A stretch of 64,000 bases of DNA, from the NCBI GenBank assembly GCA_000611775.1, contig KK106984.1, forward strand, positions 650,364 to 714,363, given 5' to 3'. The position numbers and the translations under genes are program-made. The stretch is from Umbilicaria muhlenbergii (Eukaryota; Ascomycota; Lecanoromycetes; Umbilicariales; Umbilicariaceae). Below the pieces are notes generated by a model that was given only the letters and a program-made list of their open reading frames with translations, was not told the DNA's origin and did no database searches. Position 1 is the stretch's first letter, and each line of letters opens with the position of its first letter. Positions 10,521 through 21,899 of this stretch are shown here, in pieces.

Positions 10521-12832
10521 GAGAGAAAAAATAAAACTAAAATAATGTTAAAATTATGCAGATTATGAATTAATGCATGTGTTTTAACAAGTTAACATTT
10601 AGCTACAGAGAAGAATTTTAATTTAAGAAGTGAAAGAAAGAAAAAGCATGAAGATTAAAGTTTTTATGTGCATGTTAAGCTCATTAATTTAATCACTGTT
10701 AACTCAATCAGTCATTCAGTTCAGTTCATCATTCAGATCATTCAATTCAGTTTGATGTATATTATTTAATTCAGTTCAATGTTCAGGCGTAAACTTGACA
10801 CATGTTGTAATTGTGATCACTAACACTTGATGACTTCCTGATTATAAGCAGTGACTGCTTTAAGATTTTTAATGATGTCATGAAGGTCACCTTGATTGAT
10901 ATATTCATCATTATTATAAGTAGAGATATTAATGACTGATAATGTAAACCTGTTAATTAAAGGCTTTAATTTAACTTGATTGACTGTTTCACTGACTTGA
11001 TGAGATTAAAGTGTTGATGTCATTACATTTTATTTTACTTCTGACATGACTGTTCACCTGAAGGTACTGAGTAATCAGTATGTAAAAAACTGATTTATGA
11101 CATGAGGTCATATAAATATTGAATAAAGTATTATAAACAATATAATCATAATAAGATTAATGCAGTGATGATATGTGTTTTATTCAGTGAGAAAACTGAT
11201 TATTAAGCAAGCAGGTTTTTGAACCTTCTTGTGAAAAGTTTTCATTTAATGTCAAGGTGCTACTCACTGAGTCATCATATAAATGAGTTATAATAATATA
11301 CTGTTATACTGTTATACTGTTGTACTGTCATACTATTATATATGATGACCCTGACATATTAATTTTTATTTAAATTATTAATTTGATATGATTTTTAAAT
11401 ATTAAAAAAGACTTATTTTAAAGACTTTTAATTTTTAAATATTAAAGTCTTATTCTGAACCTGTATTATTTTGCTGTGTAAACATACTCAGTAGTTTTTT
11501 CTACTTCAGTAAAGTATAAATTATAAGTTATATTTTTAATATATGAATTTAAACATTACAAGTGATATGCTTCTGTATAATTAAGTCTTTGATATTACTT
11601 TCAGTACTCAGTTTGTGACTGAATTGAAATTTTGAAAGATTTAAGAGTAATTGATCTTAAAATCTTCTTTAAAATAAAAACTTTATATGAGTTATCTGCT
11701 TACTTTGAATCTGTTTCACTGACTTTAAAGTGAGTTTTAATATAAGTGATACTCCCCTTGCTGTCATTAAAGTGATTAAATTATTTATCAATTTTTAATA
11801 AATTCAATTTTAAAGGTTATTTTTCTGTTTATTAATTTTAATATATAAATTAAATCATGTTAAATTATTATAACAATAATGTTTCCTTGATACTTAAAAG
11901 TATATATTTAAGTTTAAATTTTATAATTATTTTATTCTTACTGACTACTTTAATCAACAGTAAATTCTTATTTTATTTTAAAATATAAAAAATATTCTTT
12001 AAAGTAAGTATTTTGCCTTTGAAAGAAACTTTCATCTTGTTAATTTTAATTATCTTTATTAACTTTTTATTAATTAAGTAAATATTTGTAAAGTAATCTT
12101 GAATTTCAATGAAAAAGTTTTTATTCAGAGTCATATGATAACTTGCTTTAAAGTTAACTATTCAGCAGTTAAAAAGTAATTTTAAGTTGATTATAATTTT
12201 CATGATTATCACTCTTTATACTTTATCATTATTACTGATTTTATAATCTTGATTGTTTAATTTTTTTTAATTCTTTTAAAGTTTTTAACTTTTTTAAATT
12301 TGTAAAAACTTGCCTTGCATTGATTTTTAATTTCAAAGGTGATTTAATATTATTTAAAATAATTTTTCCTCATTTATCATATGAGTAATGTAGCAGTTCA
12401 CAGTGAAATAATGTTTTTTTAATATTAAAAACAGATTTTCCCTTATTTGCTATTCTTGTCATTTTTATTAAATAATTATTAACTTTTCAGCTGACTTTCT
12501 TTCTTGACAACATTAATAATAATGTTTTTAATTATTTTATTTAAGGTATTTTTTATTTTTATTTTCTTTAATTGATGTAGAATATTAATAATAAATAACT
12601 TTATTACCTCATTTTAAATTTAAAAGATCATTAAACTGTATGAGTTTTTTTATAAAGTTTTAAAAAAGACTTCTTAAAGTATATTATTATATATAAAAGT
12701 CTTAAAACTTAAAATCTGAATTTCAGCTTAAACTTTTTACAAGATGTATAAAACTTGCTTTGTTATCTTTTTTATTTTTTACTTATAATTGAAGAAAGCT
12801 TTAATTTAAAATAAATAATAAATGTTAAATAT
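10521..12832. other. AT-rich gene-free DNA
   Basis: No recognisable gene on either strand. About 11,380-12,830 is extremely AT-rich with A/T homopolymers; 11,290-11,340 holds a short tandem run of a 10-mer like actgttatac. Probably old, fully decayed repeat DNA. Confidence 0.6.
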
Positions 12833-13215
12833 GCATTTAAAGCTCAAGTGTAGAGCTTAAGTGTAAAATTAAAACAACTTAATAAACTGTTATTAATGAT
12901 GACTGATGAGGTCACATAACATGCAGAGTTTGCATCACTTATTTATATATAAATTGCATGACATTTATCATATGCTTAAATACCTTTTATCTATTTATCT
13001 ATTTAACATATTTATTAAATTATGAGCTTGAGGAGTATTATTGTTAAATAATAACATAATCAGTTCTTATTAATATTTACAACATGAAAGAATCACCTCT
13101 GTTATATAGAAATTATGCTTAACTGCTCACCCCTCATACCTTTAAATCATCATGATCAACAATGATCATCAAGACTTAATGTGATGAGAAGAGAAGTTAA
13201 AAAGAGTAAAAAATT

Positions 13216-15290
13216 AATTAAAATGATTTAACATGACAACATTAAATCTTAAAAAGAAGAGGTATTGAAATATAATCATTGATGTTTATACAATCAGGAT
13301 CATGACAGCAGCAATCATCAGTTTTAATTAAAATGTCACTGAAGCAGTTGAGATTATTAAAAAAGAAATAAATGATGATCTGTTCAAGAACATGAAAGAC
13401 ACAGATAACTCATTTAAGATTTAAGACATTTTAAAGACTGTTTGCATGCAAGTTGAGCAGGATGTGATGTATGTTGAATTACATTTTTTGTTGTTATACC
13501 CCTTCACAACAAAGGCTCAAGGTCATGAGAAATCAATTAACATGCAAGTCATGAATATAATAAGCATGATAAAGAAGATTAAAGCTGCTGTCATTATTAA
13601 ATGAGATGTGTGAGAAGATATCATCTTAATTACTTTACTTAAAAGCTTATCAAAGGAGTACAACTCAAAAAAGAATCATATACTTAATTAAAAAAAAAAT
13701 TATAACTGATGTTCAACAAATTCTGACCTCTGAAGAAGTATGAATTAAAGTGAATCATGAAGTTGACCTTATACTAAGCTCAACCTTAATCATACAAAGA
13801 ACAGAACAAAGAACAAGATGAGAAATAAAAGAAAAAAAATATTACAACTGCAGAAAGTCAAGACACTTAATGAGAGACTGCATAAAACTTCATTTTAATA
13901 ATATTCATATGAATGATGTTACAAAATGATGCAGCACTGTTAAAAATCAAAGCATCAAATACAAAGAATGAGAGAATATAATAATGAAAATAATGATGCA
14001 GAGCTATTCACACCTGATGAAGAACAAATGAATATGATTGCAAGCATTAAAAGTAATTCATATGATTAATATATTAATTTCAGAGCTTCAGAGTATATCA
14101 TAAATCAGTGATACTTATTTCTCAATATTAAATCATATGATAAGAAATTTAAGATCATGAGTGAAGACATGATGTCAACTGTTGAGAAAGAAGTTGTTGA
14201 GATTCATATGAAGACTGAAATTATCAGAATCAAAGATGTAGCCTTTATTTCACAGATGATATTGAATTTAATATCATTAAAACAGCTTCAGCAAAGTAAC
14301 ATCATTTATCATGATGAGAACATTAAAATAACTCTTAAGAAGAAAGAAAACATAATAATTAATGCATAATGAGTCAACAACTTATACATTTTGAATATTG
14401 TCAACAACATGATGATGACTGTTTAAGGCCGGCTCAGTTTCTTATGCACATCAATCAAGGAACTACAGTTATGATATTAATAATTAACTCATTCAAAAAT
14501 CATATAAGTTAAACATGCAAGCTGAATCATCACTGAAATGAACATCATGATGCAAGATAACAGTGAAACCTTGTAAAGTGAAGATGATTCAAATAACAAC
14601 AATTTAAATGAACATATGACTTCAGTCCCTTCATATGACTCATAATAAGCAGTGTGTGAACTTTATGTCATTAGCAAACAGACCTGAATCATTCAACATG
14701 AATTAATGCAGCTCATCACATGTAAACTTAAATGAATTCACTCTGATCTTTGAGAGTTGCATGATTCATCATCATTTAAAAACAGTTCATATACAGAGAT
14801 ACTGATTAATGATTTTATAAAAAAGTCATGAGTTTTGTTTCTGTGAATAAAAGATTAATACTTTGATAAGATGAAAATTTAATTACAATGAGCAGAGAAT
14901 GAAACTGATGTTAAGATGACACACTTACATGTTGATAAAGAAAGAGAATTTGTAAATTAAGTAATAATCACTTATATTGTTGATTATAAAGTTACTCTTA
15001 AGTTTTCTGCTCTGTACACTCTGAAGCATAATTCAGTAGCTGAATGATGCTGATGAATCATTCATATGATGAAGAACTTCATGTTATTGAACATTAAACT
15101 GCTTAATAAGTTCTGAGCTGAAGTCATGAATACTGTGAACTACCTTAAAAATCAGCTATCAACTCATGTTAAGATTATAACTTCAGAGGAAGCTTGAACT
15201 GAATAATGATTAAATCTTAAACATGTTCAAATATTCAATTCACTTTTGTATGTACACATACTGACTGAACAGTGAGTCAAGTCAGACTTA
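13216..15290 (+). pseudogene. Copia gag, protease and integrase
   Basis: Gag starts with MTTLNLKKKRY near 13,216 and carries a degraded zinc-knuckle region near 13,840-13,890. The pre-integrase region is the clearest part: an open 70-codon stretch at 14,157-14,369 reads MSEDMMSTVEKEVVEIHMKT and then VAFISQMILNLISLKQL, the hallmark between the Copia protease and integrase. VNNLYILNIVNNM follows, then integrase core remnants to 15,290, where the fold-back element begins. The frame is broken mostly by TGA and by some shifts. The enzyme set would process Gag-Pol and insert the cDNA; this copy cannot. Confidence 0.75.
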
Positions 15291-16170
15291 CATTTACAAT
15301 TTGACAGCCCGCTCAAAAATAAGGTTTTAGTTAATAGTACTTTATACACTCAGAGCACTCTCTGAGCAGTAAATGAGCTCATACAAATTTTACACTTTAA
15401 ATAATTATTATACCTTCATGAATAATAAAAAACTTTTTATTGAAAAGTTTTAAATCTCTTTATTCTGTACACTTTACAAACTAAAGATTTCTTCATAAGT
15501 TTTAATTTGCAATAGATATGAATTAAAAAACTTTTAACTAATTATAAATATATTAGCATATTGAATAACTATTGCGCTTTTATACTTATAATATAACTTT
15601 CAGTTTATAAGTTGTAAAGAATAAGCTGTTTAAGAGTTTTCTTATACAAACTTTCTTTTTATGTGTTGTTGTTGTTGAGTTATTCAAAAAGTCATTAAAA
15701 GTCTGTTTATTAATGTTGTAATTTTCGTCACTGAAAGTTTGAAATCAATGTAACTTTTAACAACAACAGTTATAAAAAAACTTTAAATTATAAAACTGTT
15801 TAATAGCTTCTTCTCTACAACTTATAAACTAAAAGTTATATCATTTTAAATATTCAGAACTCAACACTTATACAGTGCTTTCAGACTCAACAAATCATGA
15901 TTTTTTATTGCAGAAAAGTGAATTTTAGCAAAAGTTTACTTATTATAAATTATACTATTATAAAAACACTGTGTGTGTACTTGTTTAAACAATTGTTTTA
16001 ATAATTGTTTTTTTATCACAAAATTTTAATGTTCTGCTCAAGATTTAAGGTTGAGCTCAAAGCGCTCAGAGGATGCTAAGAGCGACTGTTAGCTGAGACA
16101 TGAGATCAGAAGCTCAGAGCGCTCAAAGTGCTAAAAATTAACTCAGAGTTAACTTGCTAAATTGCTGATG
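15291..16170 (+). mobile_element. fold-back/MITE-like element, copy 2
   Basis: 880 bp, same orientation as copy 1. Starts CATTTACAATTTGACAGCCC and ends GCTAAATTGCTGATG. The right arm is shorter than in copy 1 and has unrelated loop sequence near 15,845-15,950 that is shared with copy 3. Flanking tetramers are ctta (left) and cttt (right), a possible 4-bp target duplication with one change. CpG sites persist. Confidence 0.8.
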
Positions 16171-17150
16171 CTTTCTTATCACAAGTCAGACAATACAGGA
16201 AGTCAGCTGCATGAAGATTATTTTTAATGAAGCATTCAAGATGTCAGACCTTGAAGAAGCAAGAGTTATTATTAATTTTAAAATCATTAAGAATCAGCAT
16301 AAGAGTACTTTAACTCTTAATTAAACTTCATATGTTGAAGAGGTTCTTCAGGAAGAAGAAATGCAAGACTGTTCATTTATTAAAGTATCAATGAAATCAA
16401 GATCATTCATTACATTAAATGAATTAAGAGACTTAAATGAAGTCAGTTAAAAAAACTTACAATAAATCATCAGAAAGTTAATGTATATTGTTTATAATAC
16501 ACACTTTAATATCATTTTCACAGTAAGATGTTTTAATCAAAACATCATCAATCCTCAAGCTGAATACATTAAAATGATCAAGTAAATTATGTGATACTTA
16601 AAAGACACTACAAGCTTTGATTTAATGTTCAGAGTTAAAGAAAACGTTTATATGAATTAATTCATGATGATATCATATAATTATTCAAACAGCAATTATG
16701 CTGAAGACATCATGAACTAAAAGTCAATTATGAAATATGTTTTTATGCTAAATGATGATGTTGTTGCATGAATGTCAAAGAAGCAACACACTGTGTCAAC
16801 ATTAATCACTGAGGCAGAGTATATTATGTTAAGGCATGATGTGAAGCAGAGTGTCTAAATGTGAAGATTTATTAATGAGTTAAGCCTCAATCAAGCAACC
16901 CTCAATATTACACTGCTGAGAAATAATGAGTCAAGTATAAAGCTCATGCAAAACTCAGAGCAGCACAGTTATATTAAACACATTAATATGCAACATCACT
17001 ACATTTGAAACATGATTGATGACAAGAAGTTAATTGTTGATTGAGTATTTATAAAAGAAATGTTGACTGATAAATTAACAAAAGTGTTGACAAAAGATAC
17101 ATTCAGAGATCATCATCAACAGTTAAAGCTCATATGACTTGCTGAAACTT
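16171..17150 (+). pseudogene. Copia reverse transcriptase C-terminal part and RNase H
   Basis: Right of the fold-back insert the pol resumes in the RT connection region (FKMSDLEEARVI-like block near 16,235, then TSYVEEVLQEEEMQDCSF) and goes on to Copia RNase H: YVFMLNDDVVA, MSKKQHTVSTLITEAEYIML near 16,735-16,830, and a C-terminal KEMLTDKLTKVLTKDTFRDH near 17,060-17,115, with HINMQHHYI before it. The RT palm between integrase and this block is absent, so about 200 codons were lost at or near the insertion site. Stops are mostly TGA. Confidence 0.75.
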
Positions 17151-18576
17151 TAAGGGAGAATGTTAAATAAGAAAAACTCCTCATCATCATAATAAGGCTG
17201 CTCATGCCTACAAATAATCACTGATAATGAACGTCAAATGCTGAACGTCAAAATGCTGAACACAGAAAGCAAATATTTACTTATTTACAAAAGTTCACTT
17301 AAAAAATGCAGCTTCATCATTCTTTTTAAGCTGATGAGTAGACTCTTTAATTTCATCATCTGAAGGTTAATGAGTAAGAGAGTAAGACCTGTCATTCATT
17401 AAAAGTTGATAAGTGAGAGAGCAGCTTCTTCATTTAAAACTTCTTTATTCTGAGCAGCTTCTCAACTCATGATTTCTTCATAATATCAAGTGTTCACCTG
17501 ACATCAGCATGTCATTTGTGTTGACATGTACAAAAGCCTTAATGTCTCAATGATCATCAGGTGAAGCAGGAGGAGGAGAAGAAAAAATGAAAAAATGAAC
17601 TTAAATAAAATAATATAATCTGCTGAATGCAATGAATTTAATAATGTTAATAACACTCAATTGTGATGCTTGAATTTGTACAAAATCTATGAAAGGAACA
17701 CTTAATTATAACATGTTTAAAAAAATAATTCTCACATGCATTCTGACTGACCTCATGTTGAGTGATGCAGAATTAAAAAATTAAATCAAGAGCTTCTTCA
17801 ACTTTCTTATAAACATAATAAGTGCAGAAAGATCATGTTTAATGTTTATAATTCTGTCAACATGTCAGTTGAAAGTGAAAACATTGAAAGTGAAAACATC
17901 AAAATAAAAAACATCAAAATGAAAATAAAATAAATTTAAATAAACAGTGCCTGCACTTCCTGTGAATGAGTGATGTTGAGATCACTCACACTTAAACAGC
18001 CTGCTTAAGTGAGATGAATGAGTCTTGAATCATGTTAATCAGTTGAGTGATCATTGATCAGAATTCAAGTCAAGAGAAGAGAGATGTTAATAATAATTAT
18101 TTATTAATCTTGTTCAATTAAATCACAGATCAGTTAAAAAGTGACTTAATTATAATTATAATAAAAACATTTACTGATCATGATGATCAGAATAAAAACC
18201 TCTGAAGAAATAATATTAACATTATCAATCATGATTATTGTATGATTAAGGAGAAAAAGTTGATAATGTATAAACATTAAAATAAAATTCTTACCCTTCA
18301 TTATTCATTAACATGATTCATGAAAAACATAATTACTTTATGTTTATAATTATGAATTAAGAAGCAGCTTGAGGTTAACTGCAGAAAGAGTGTTAAATAT
18401 GTGTTAAAAACTTAAATGTAAAGCTTAAGTATAAGATTAAAACAACTTAATAAGCTGTCATTAATAATGACTGATGAGGTCATATAACATGCAAAGTTTG
18501 CATCACTTACTTATGTATGAATTGCATGACATTTATCATATGTTTAAATACCTTTTATCTATTTATCTATTTAGCA

Positions 18577-19733
18577 TATTTATTAATAAATAATTTTTAT
18601 AAGTTTTTTAATCTTCTTTAAGTGATTTCAAAGCTCTTTGATAATCTTTAATATATTAAAGATTGTATCAGTTTAATTATAAAATAATTTTATATCATAT
18701 TAAGTTTATTTATTTATTTTTATTTATTTATTAATCTTTTTTTATGATCTTTGTATCTTTTTATTATTTATTAATATTTTTTTAAGCTTAATATACACTT
18801 TTTTAATAATATTCAATGATCTTATATCATCAAATATGCCTGTATAAACTTAGTTCATATCATATAATTACTCTCATTAAGTTTTAAAATCATCATGCTT
18901 TTTGATTTATTATATTTCATGTTTTTTTTAATTTATATGACTGCTTCTGTATTTGCAGCAATGTAAATAATAATTTAAAAGAAGAAAAGTATAAATTTTT
19001 AAAGATTTTCAACCTTTTTAATTCAAGTAATAAACTGACATTTTATCATCTGAGAATGAGTATTTATATCATATGAAAATTGAGTTTAAAAATCATTTAA
19101 CTCAAAGTGTTTATATTATTTATTTGTGTGATAAGCTTTTGATTGCTTAATCAGGTTAAAGATTTATCAGTGAAAGTTAAAATAAAATAAAATAAAAGAG
19201 CAAAGCAATTAATAATAGATAATAATTATGCATTAATTAAACTTATAATCTGTTGCAGTGAATAATATAGAGGTTAAATAAATATATTATATTTAATTAA
19301 ATATCACTTCAATTAATATAAATAAATATATAGAAGTAAGCAGTCTTCATAAAAATTAAAACTTATTAAATAACTTCTCATATCAGCTTTCTTGAAGTTT
19401 ATTTACATTGACTGAGCACTTATAATCAAGCTGAGAACATGTAAGGCATAATGTTTAATGCAGACATATATTAACTGCTGCAGAGTAAAGTGAATAAATG
19501 ATTTTCTGCATGCAATATAAAAGTCTTGCAGAATCAGCTCTTATGCTGAATGCAAAATGACATCATGTCATTAATGATAAAATTCATCAATTCACATCAT
19601 CATTAACACTGAGTGTTAATGATCAGCTACATTGATGTAAAGACTGATATGCACTTCATAATTAAGTTACAGATGATTATAAAGATTGCATAAACTGAAA
19701 AATTATTAAATATAATGAATGAAGACTCTTTTC
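18577..19733. other. AT-rich gene-free DNA
   Basis: No gene recognised. T-rich runs at 18,600-18,800. A segment at about 19,264-19,345 (ggttaaataaatatatta... ending in gcag) recurs in diverged form at 53,869-53,945, so part of this is an unnamed repeat. Confidence 0.5.
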
Positions 19734-19923
19734 TGTTGAATTTATTCAACAAATTAACTGAAGTTCAATTGTTATAAAAAGTGATGTGAATATATAAAGA
19801 GAGAATGTCAAGTCATTAAATAAATGACAGTGAAAACTCAACACTTCTTTTCACTGTAACTGCTTCCTCATGATCTTAAAATCACAACCTCATTTTCTCA
19901 CTTAAATTTTTATATTTTTAAAG

Positions 19924-20165
19924 AAATGATCATCTCTGTGAGCTTCTGATAAGTGTCTTGTAAGCTTGTAATGCCTCTGCATGAAAGGCTTTTAAAGTAG
20001 AATGATTACTTTTATAAGCTTCTGATAAATGCCTTGTAGACCTGTAATGCCTTTGCATGAAGAACTTTCATGACTGTCTCTCTGTGAAGAACTTCTGTGA
20101 ATGCCTTTTTATGAAGAACTTTCATGACTGCCTCTCTGTGAAGAACTTCTGAAGTGGAATGATCA
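19924..20165. repeat. imperfect tandem repeat inside the TRIM-like element
   Basis: About three diverged units of roughly 75-80 bp containing agcttctgataa...ctcttgt and gcctttgcatgaagaac-type blocks, and a duplicated ctttcatgactgcctctctg segment. Related words (ctttcatgactg, tgtttgcat) recur at 40,909-41,000 on the other side of the Y insertion, confirming that the two halves belong together. Confidence 0.6.
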
Positions 20166-20175
20166 CCTTTGTGAG

Positions 20176-20401
20176 TGTTATGACTTAGCCAGGACAGTAC
20201 TTAGAAGTATGCACTTGCAGTGAACAATTAATACTGATTGAAGTGATCAAGGTGAGTGAGGACTCAAACACCTTGATCATCTCAATCAGAGTGATCAAGC
20301 TGTTCAGAGTGATTGAGGATTCAATCATTATAATCACCTTGATCACATGAGTCTCCTAAAGTCTATATAATCACAGGTAGATTCATAGTTAGAAGCTCAT
20401 G
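20176..20401 (+). repeat. Y 5' LTR, first part
   Basis: Starts TGTTATGACTTAGCCAGGAC, identical to the start of the 3' LTR at 40,461. It ends with tcatg (20,397-20,401), the duplicated target of element X. 226 bp; continues at 27,058. Confidence 0.95.
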
Positions 20402-20863
20402 TGTAACAGGTGATGTCATAATGACAGAGATAATATAATCATTTAATGAACTATATCAATGTTCATTTAATCACAGCACTTGGTTCAATGAACTACTGAT
20501 CACATGTAGACTTGAATAAGCTGAAGGTTGCAGACCTATGAGATTGCATTTAATACATGAGTTGAGCATAAGCTTCTAACTATGAATCTACCTGTGATTA
20601 TATAAAACTTTAAAAGACTCATGTGTAATTGTACTGCTTGATGTGTGTAATCTCTCTGCTCAGAGTGCTCATGCTCTGAGCATCATGAGTGATTAAGTGC
20701 TTGAGATGCTCATGCTCTGAGCATCATGAGCAGTACCACATGTACACTTACTGTGCATATCAATTAAGTGCTCAGAGTGCTTATGCTCTGAGCATCATGA
20801 GCAGTACTACATGTACACCTGCTACACATATCAATCAGGTATCATTTAGTGAGAGGTGTAATA
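20402..20863 (-). repeat. X LTR (3' side of X)
   Basis: 462 bp, TG...TA here (CA changed to TA by decay; see the other X LTR). Contains the gctcatgctctgagc quasi-palindrome repeats at 20,650-20,810. The adjoining internal end, read on the minus strand, is a purine-rich tract (gttaaaaagagagttaa) serving as polypurine tract. Confidence 0.95.
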
Positions 20864-21192
20864 TTAACTCTCTTTTTAACATTTTCATTCTTGAAAACTC
20901 AACCTTCCTCATGTCTTTATTTGATATTAAAAAAAAGAAGTCATTTACTTCTCATCATTCCTGTTTGACTGATTTGATCACTGAAAATGAAAGAATTATC
21001 ATGCAAACATGTGATCACTGCCTGACTGATGACAAGGAGTGCAAGATGTTAAATGATTATAATAAGTGTGACATCTGCATTCAGCTGAGCATCTCTTGTG
21101 ACTTGTTCATCTCTCTGAAGGAGATCAACAAGATGAGTGTGAAGATTCATCATTTAAAAAAGAAAAAGGATGCTGTCACAGCACAAAAGTGA
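20689..21192 (+). CDS. antisense frame in X with Zn2Cys6-type cysteine cluster
   Basis: A 167-codon open frame on the plus strand, antisense to element X, beginning in its 3' LTR and ending before the chromodomain tail. The N-terminal part (to about 20,863) only translates LTR repeats; a more likely start is one of the Met codons at about 20,911 or 21,001. At 21,010-21,099 six Cys lie exactly as C-x2-C-x6-C-x8-C-x2-C-x6-C (CDHC ... CDIC ... SCDLF), the spacing of the fungal Zn(II)2Cys6 DNA-binding cluster, followed by a charged, coil-like tail (LKEINK ... HHLKKKK). The surrounding basic residues typical of GAL4-type factors are few. The same frame is at the same place in Z and Y. Function unknown; it may be DNA- or RNA-binding. 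Confidence 0.5.
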   Translation: MIKCLRCSCSEHHEQYHMYTYCAYQLSAQSAYALSIMSSTTCTPATHINQVSFSERCNINSLFNIFILENSTFLMSLFDIKKKKSFTSHHSCLTDLITENERIIMQTCDHCLTDDKECKMLNDYNKCDICIQLSISCDLFISLKEINKMSVKIHHLKKKKDAVTAQK

Positions 21193-21275
21193 AAAATAAA
21201 GATGAAAAAAGAGAGACTTCACAAATAAATCACTTTTCTGAGAAAGAAACAGTCAAACTTGATTTGTACTGAACT

Positions 21276-21560
21276 TCAAAATATTAAAAAGCTGAAGATG
21301 AATGAGTGTACAACTGCTGTAATTATTAATTCTTTTAACAGATCTCTTCTTAACTTCCTCATGTTTAAGATTTTTAATTTTAATGATGTGAACTGACTTC
21401 CTGCAGGTTTCTTTGCTGAAATTGATGCAGTTTTATCATATAATGAGTAAGATTTTCTTCTGATTTTCATGTGTTTCCTTCATTATCATATTCTTTTTAT
21501 TTGATCAGATAATGTGATTCATCATTTATATCTTGCTGATTTAAAATTTCCTTTACCTTA
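21276..21560 (-). pseudogene. chromodomain and C-terminal tail of X integrase
   Basis: Reading the minus strand, HYLIKWKEYDNEGNTWKSEE-like sequence ends the integrase and is a chromodomain, the histone-binding module that defines chromoviruses. A tail with ISAKKPAGSQFTSLKLK (21,470-21,276) follows. The tail stays open for 64 codons. The Trp of IKW is a TGA in this copy. Chromodomains steer integration to heterochromatin, which fits the nesting seen here (inference). Confidence 0.75.
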
Positions 21561-21899
21561 AACTCAGCATCTTGACTTTTCAGGTTAATCTCTGATGAAT
21601 TTTCTTATATTAATGTTTTCAGGTCTGCTGATTTGAGTAGTGATACATGAAATACTGAATGTATTCACATAATGAGTGAAAGCTTAAGCTCATAGTTGAT
21701 GCTTCTCTTAGTTTTAGCAATTTGAAAAGGTCTCAACTTCATGTGATTCAATTTATTGCTAAGTCACTTTGTCTTGATATTGTAATGCAGAAGATATATT
21801 TATCCTCTTTTTTAAAAATAAGTTCTTTATCTCTCTTTTTATTATAATATACTGCTGACTTTTCTGAGGTGAATTTAATATTCCTCTGCAACATTTCAT

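Larger units (their letters stand above)
12833..18576 (+). mobile_element. Copia-type LTR retroelement, decayed, interrupted by a fold-back element
   Basis: A plus-strand element with the Copia order gag, protease, integrase, RT, RNase H. Direct repeats starting TGTTAAATATG at 12,833-13,008 and 18,391-18,576, both ending in a CTATTTATCTATTTA run and CA, are the best LTR candidates; the second follows a purine tract (gcagaaagag). However the coding part ends near 17,150 and is followed by aagggagaa and another TGTTAAATAA at 17,161, so the true 3' LTR start is uncertain. No target duplication was established. A fold-back copy (15,291-16,170) splits the pol, and the N-terminal RT core is missing. 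Confidence 0.75.
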
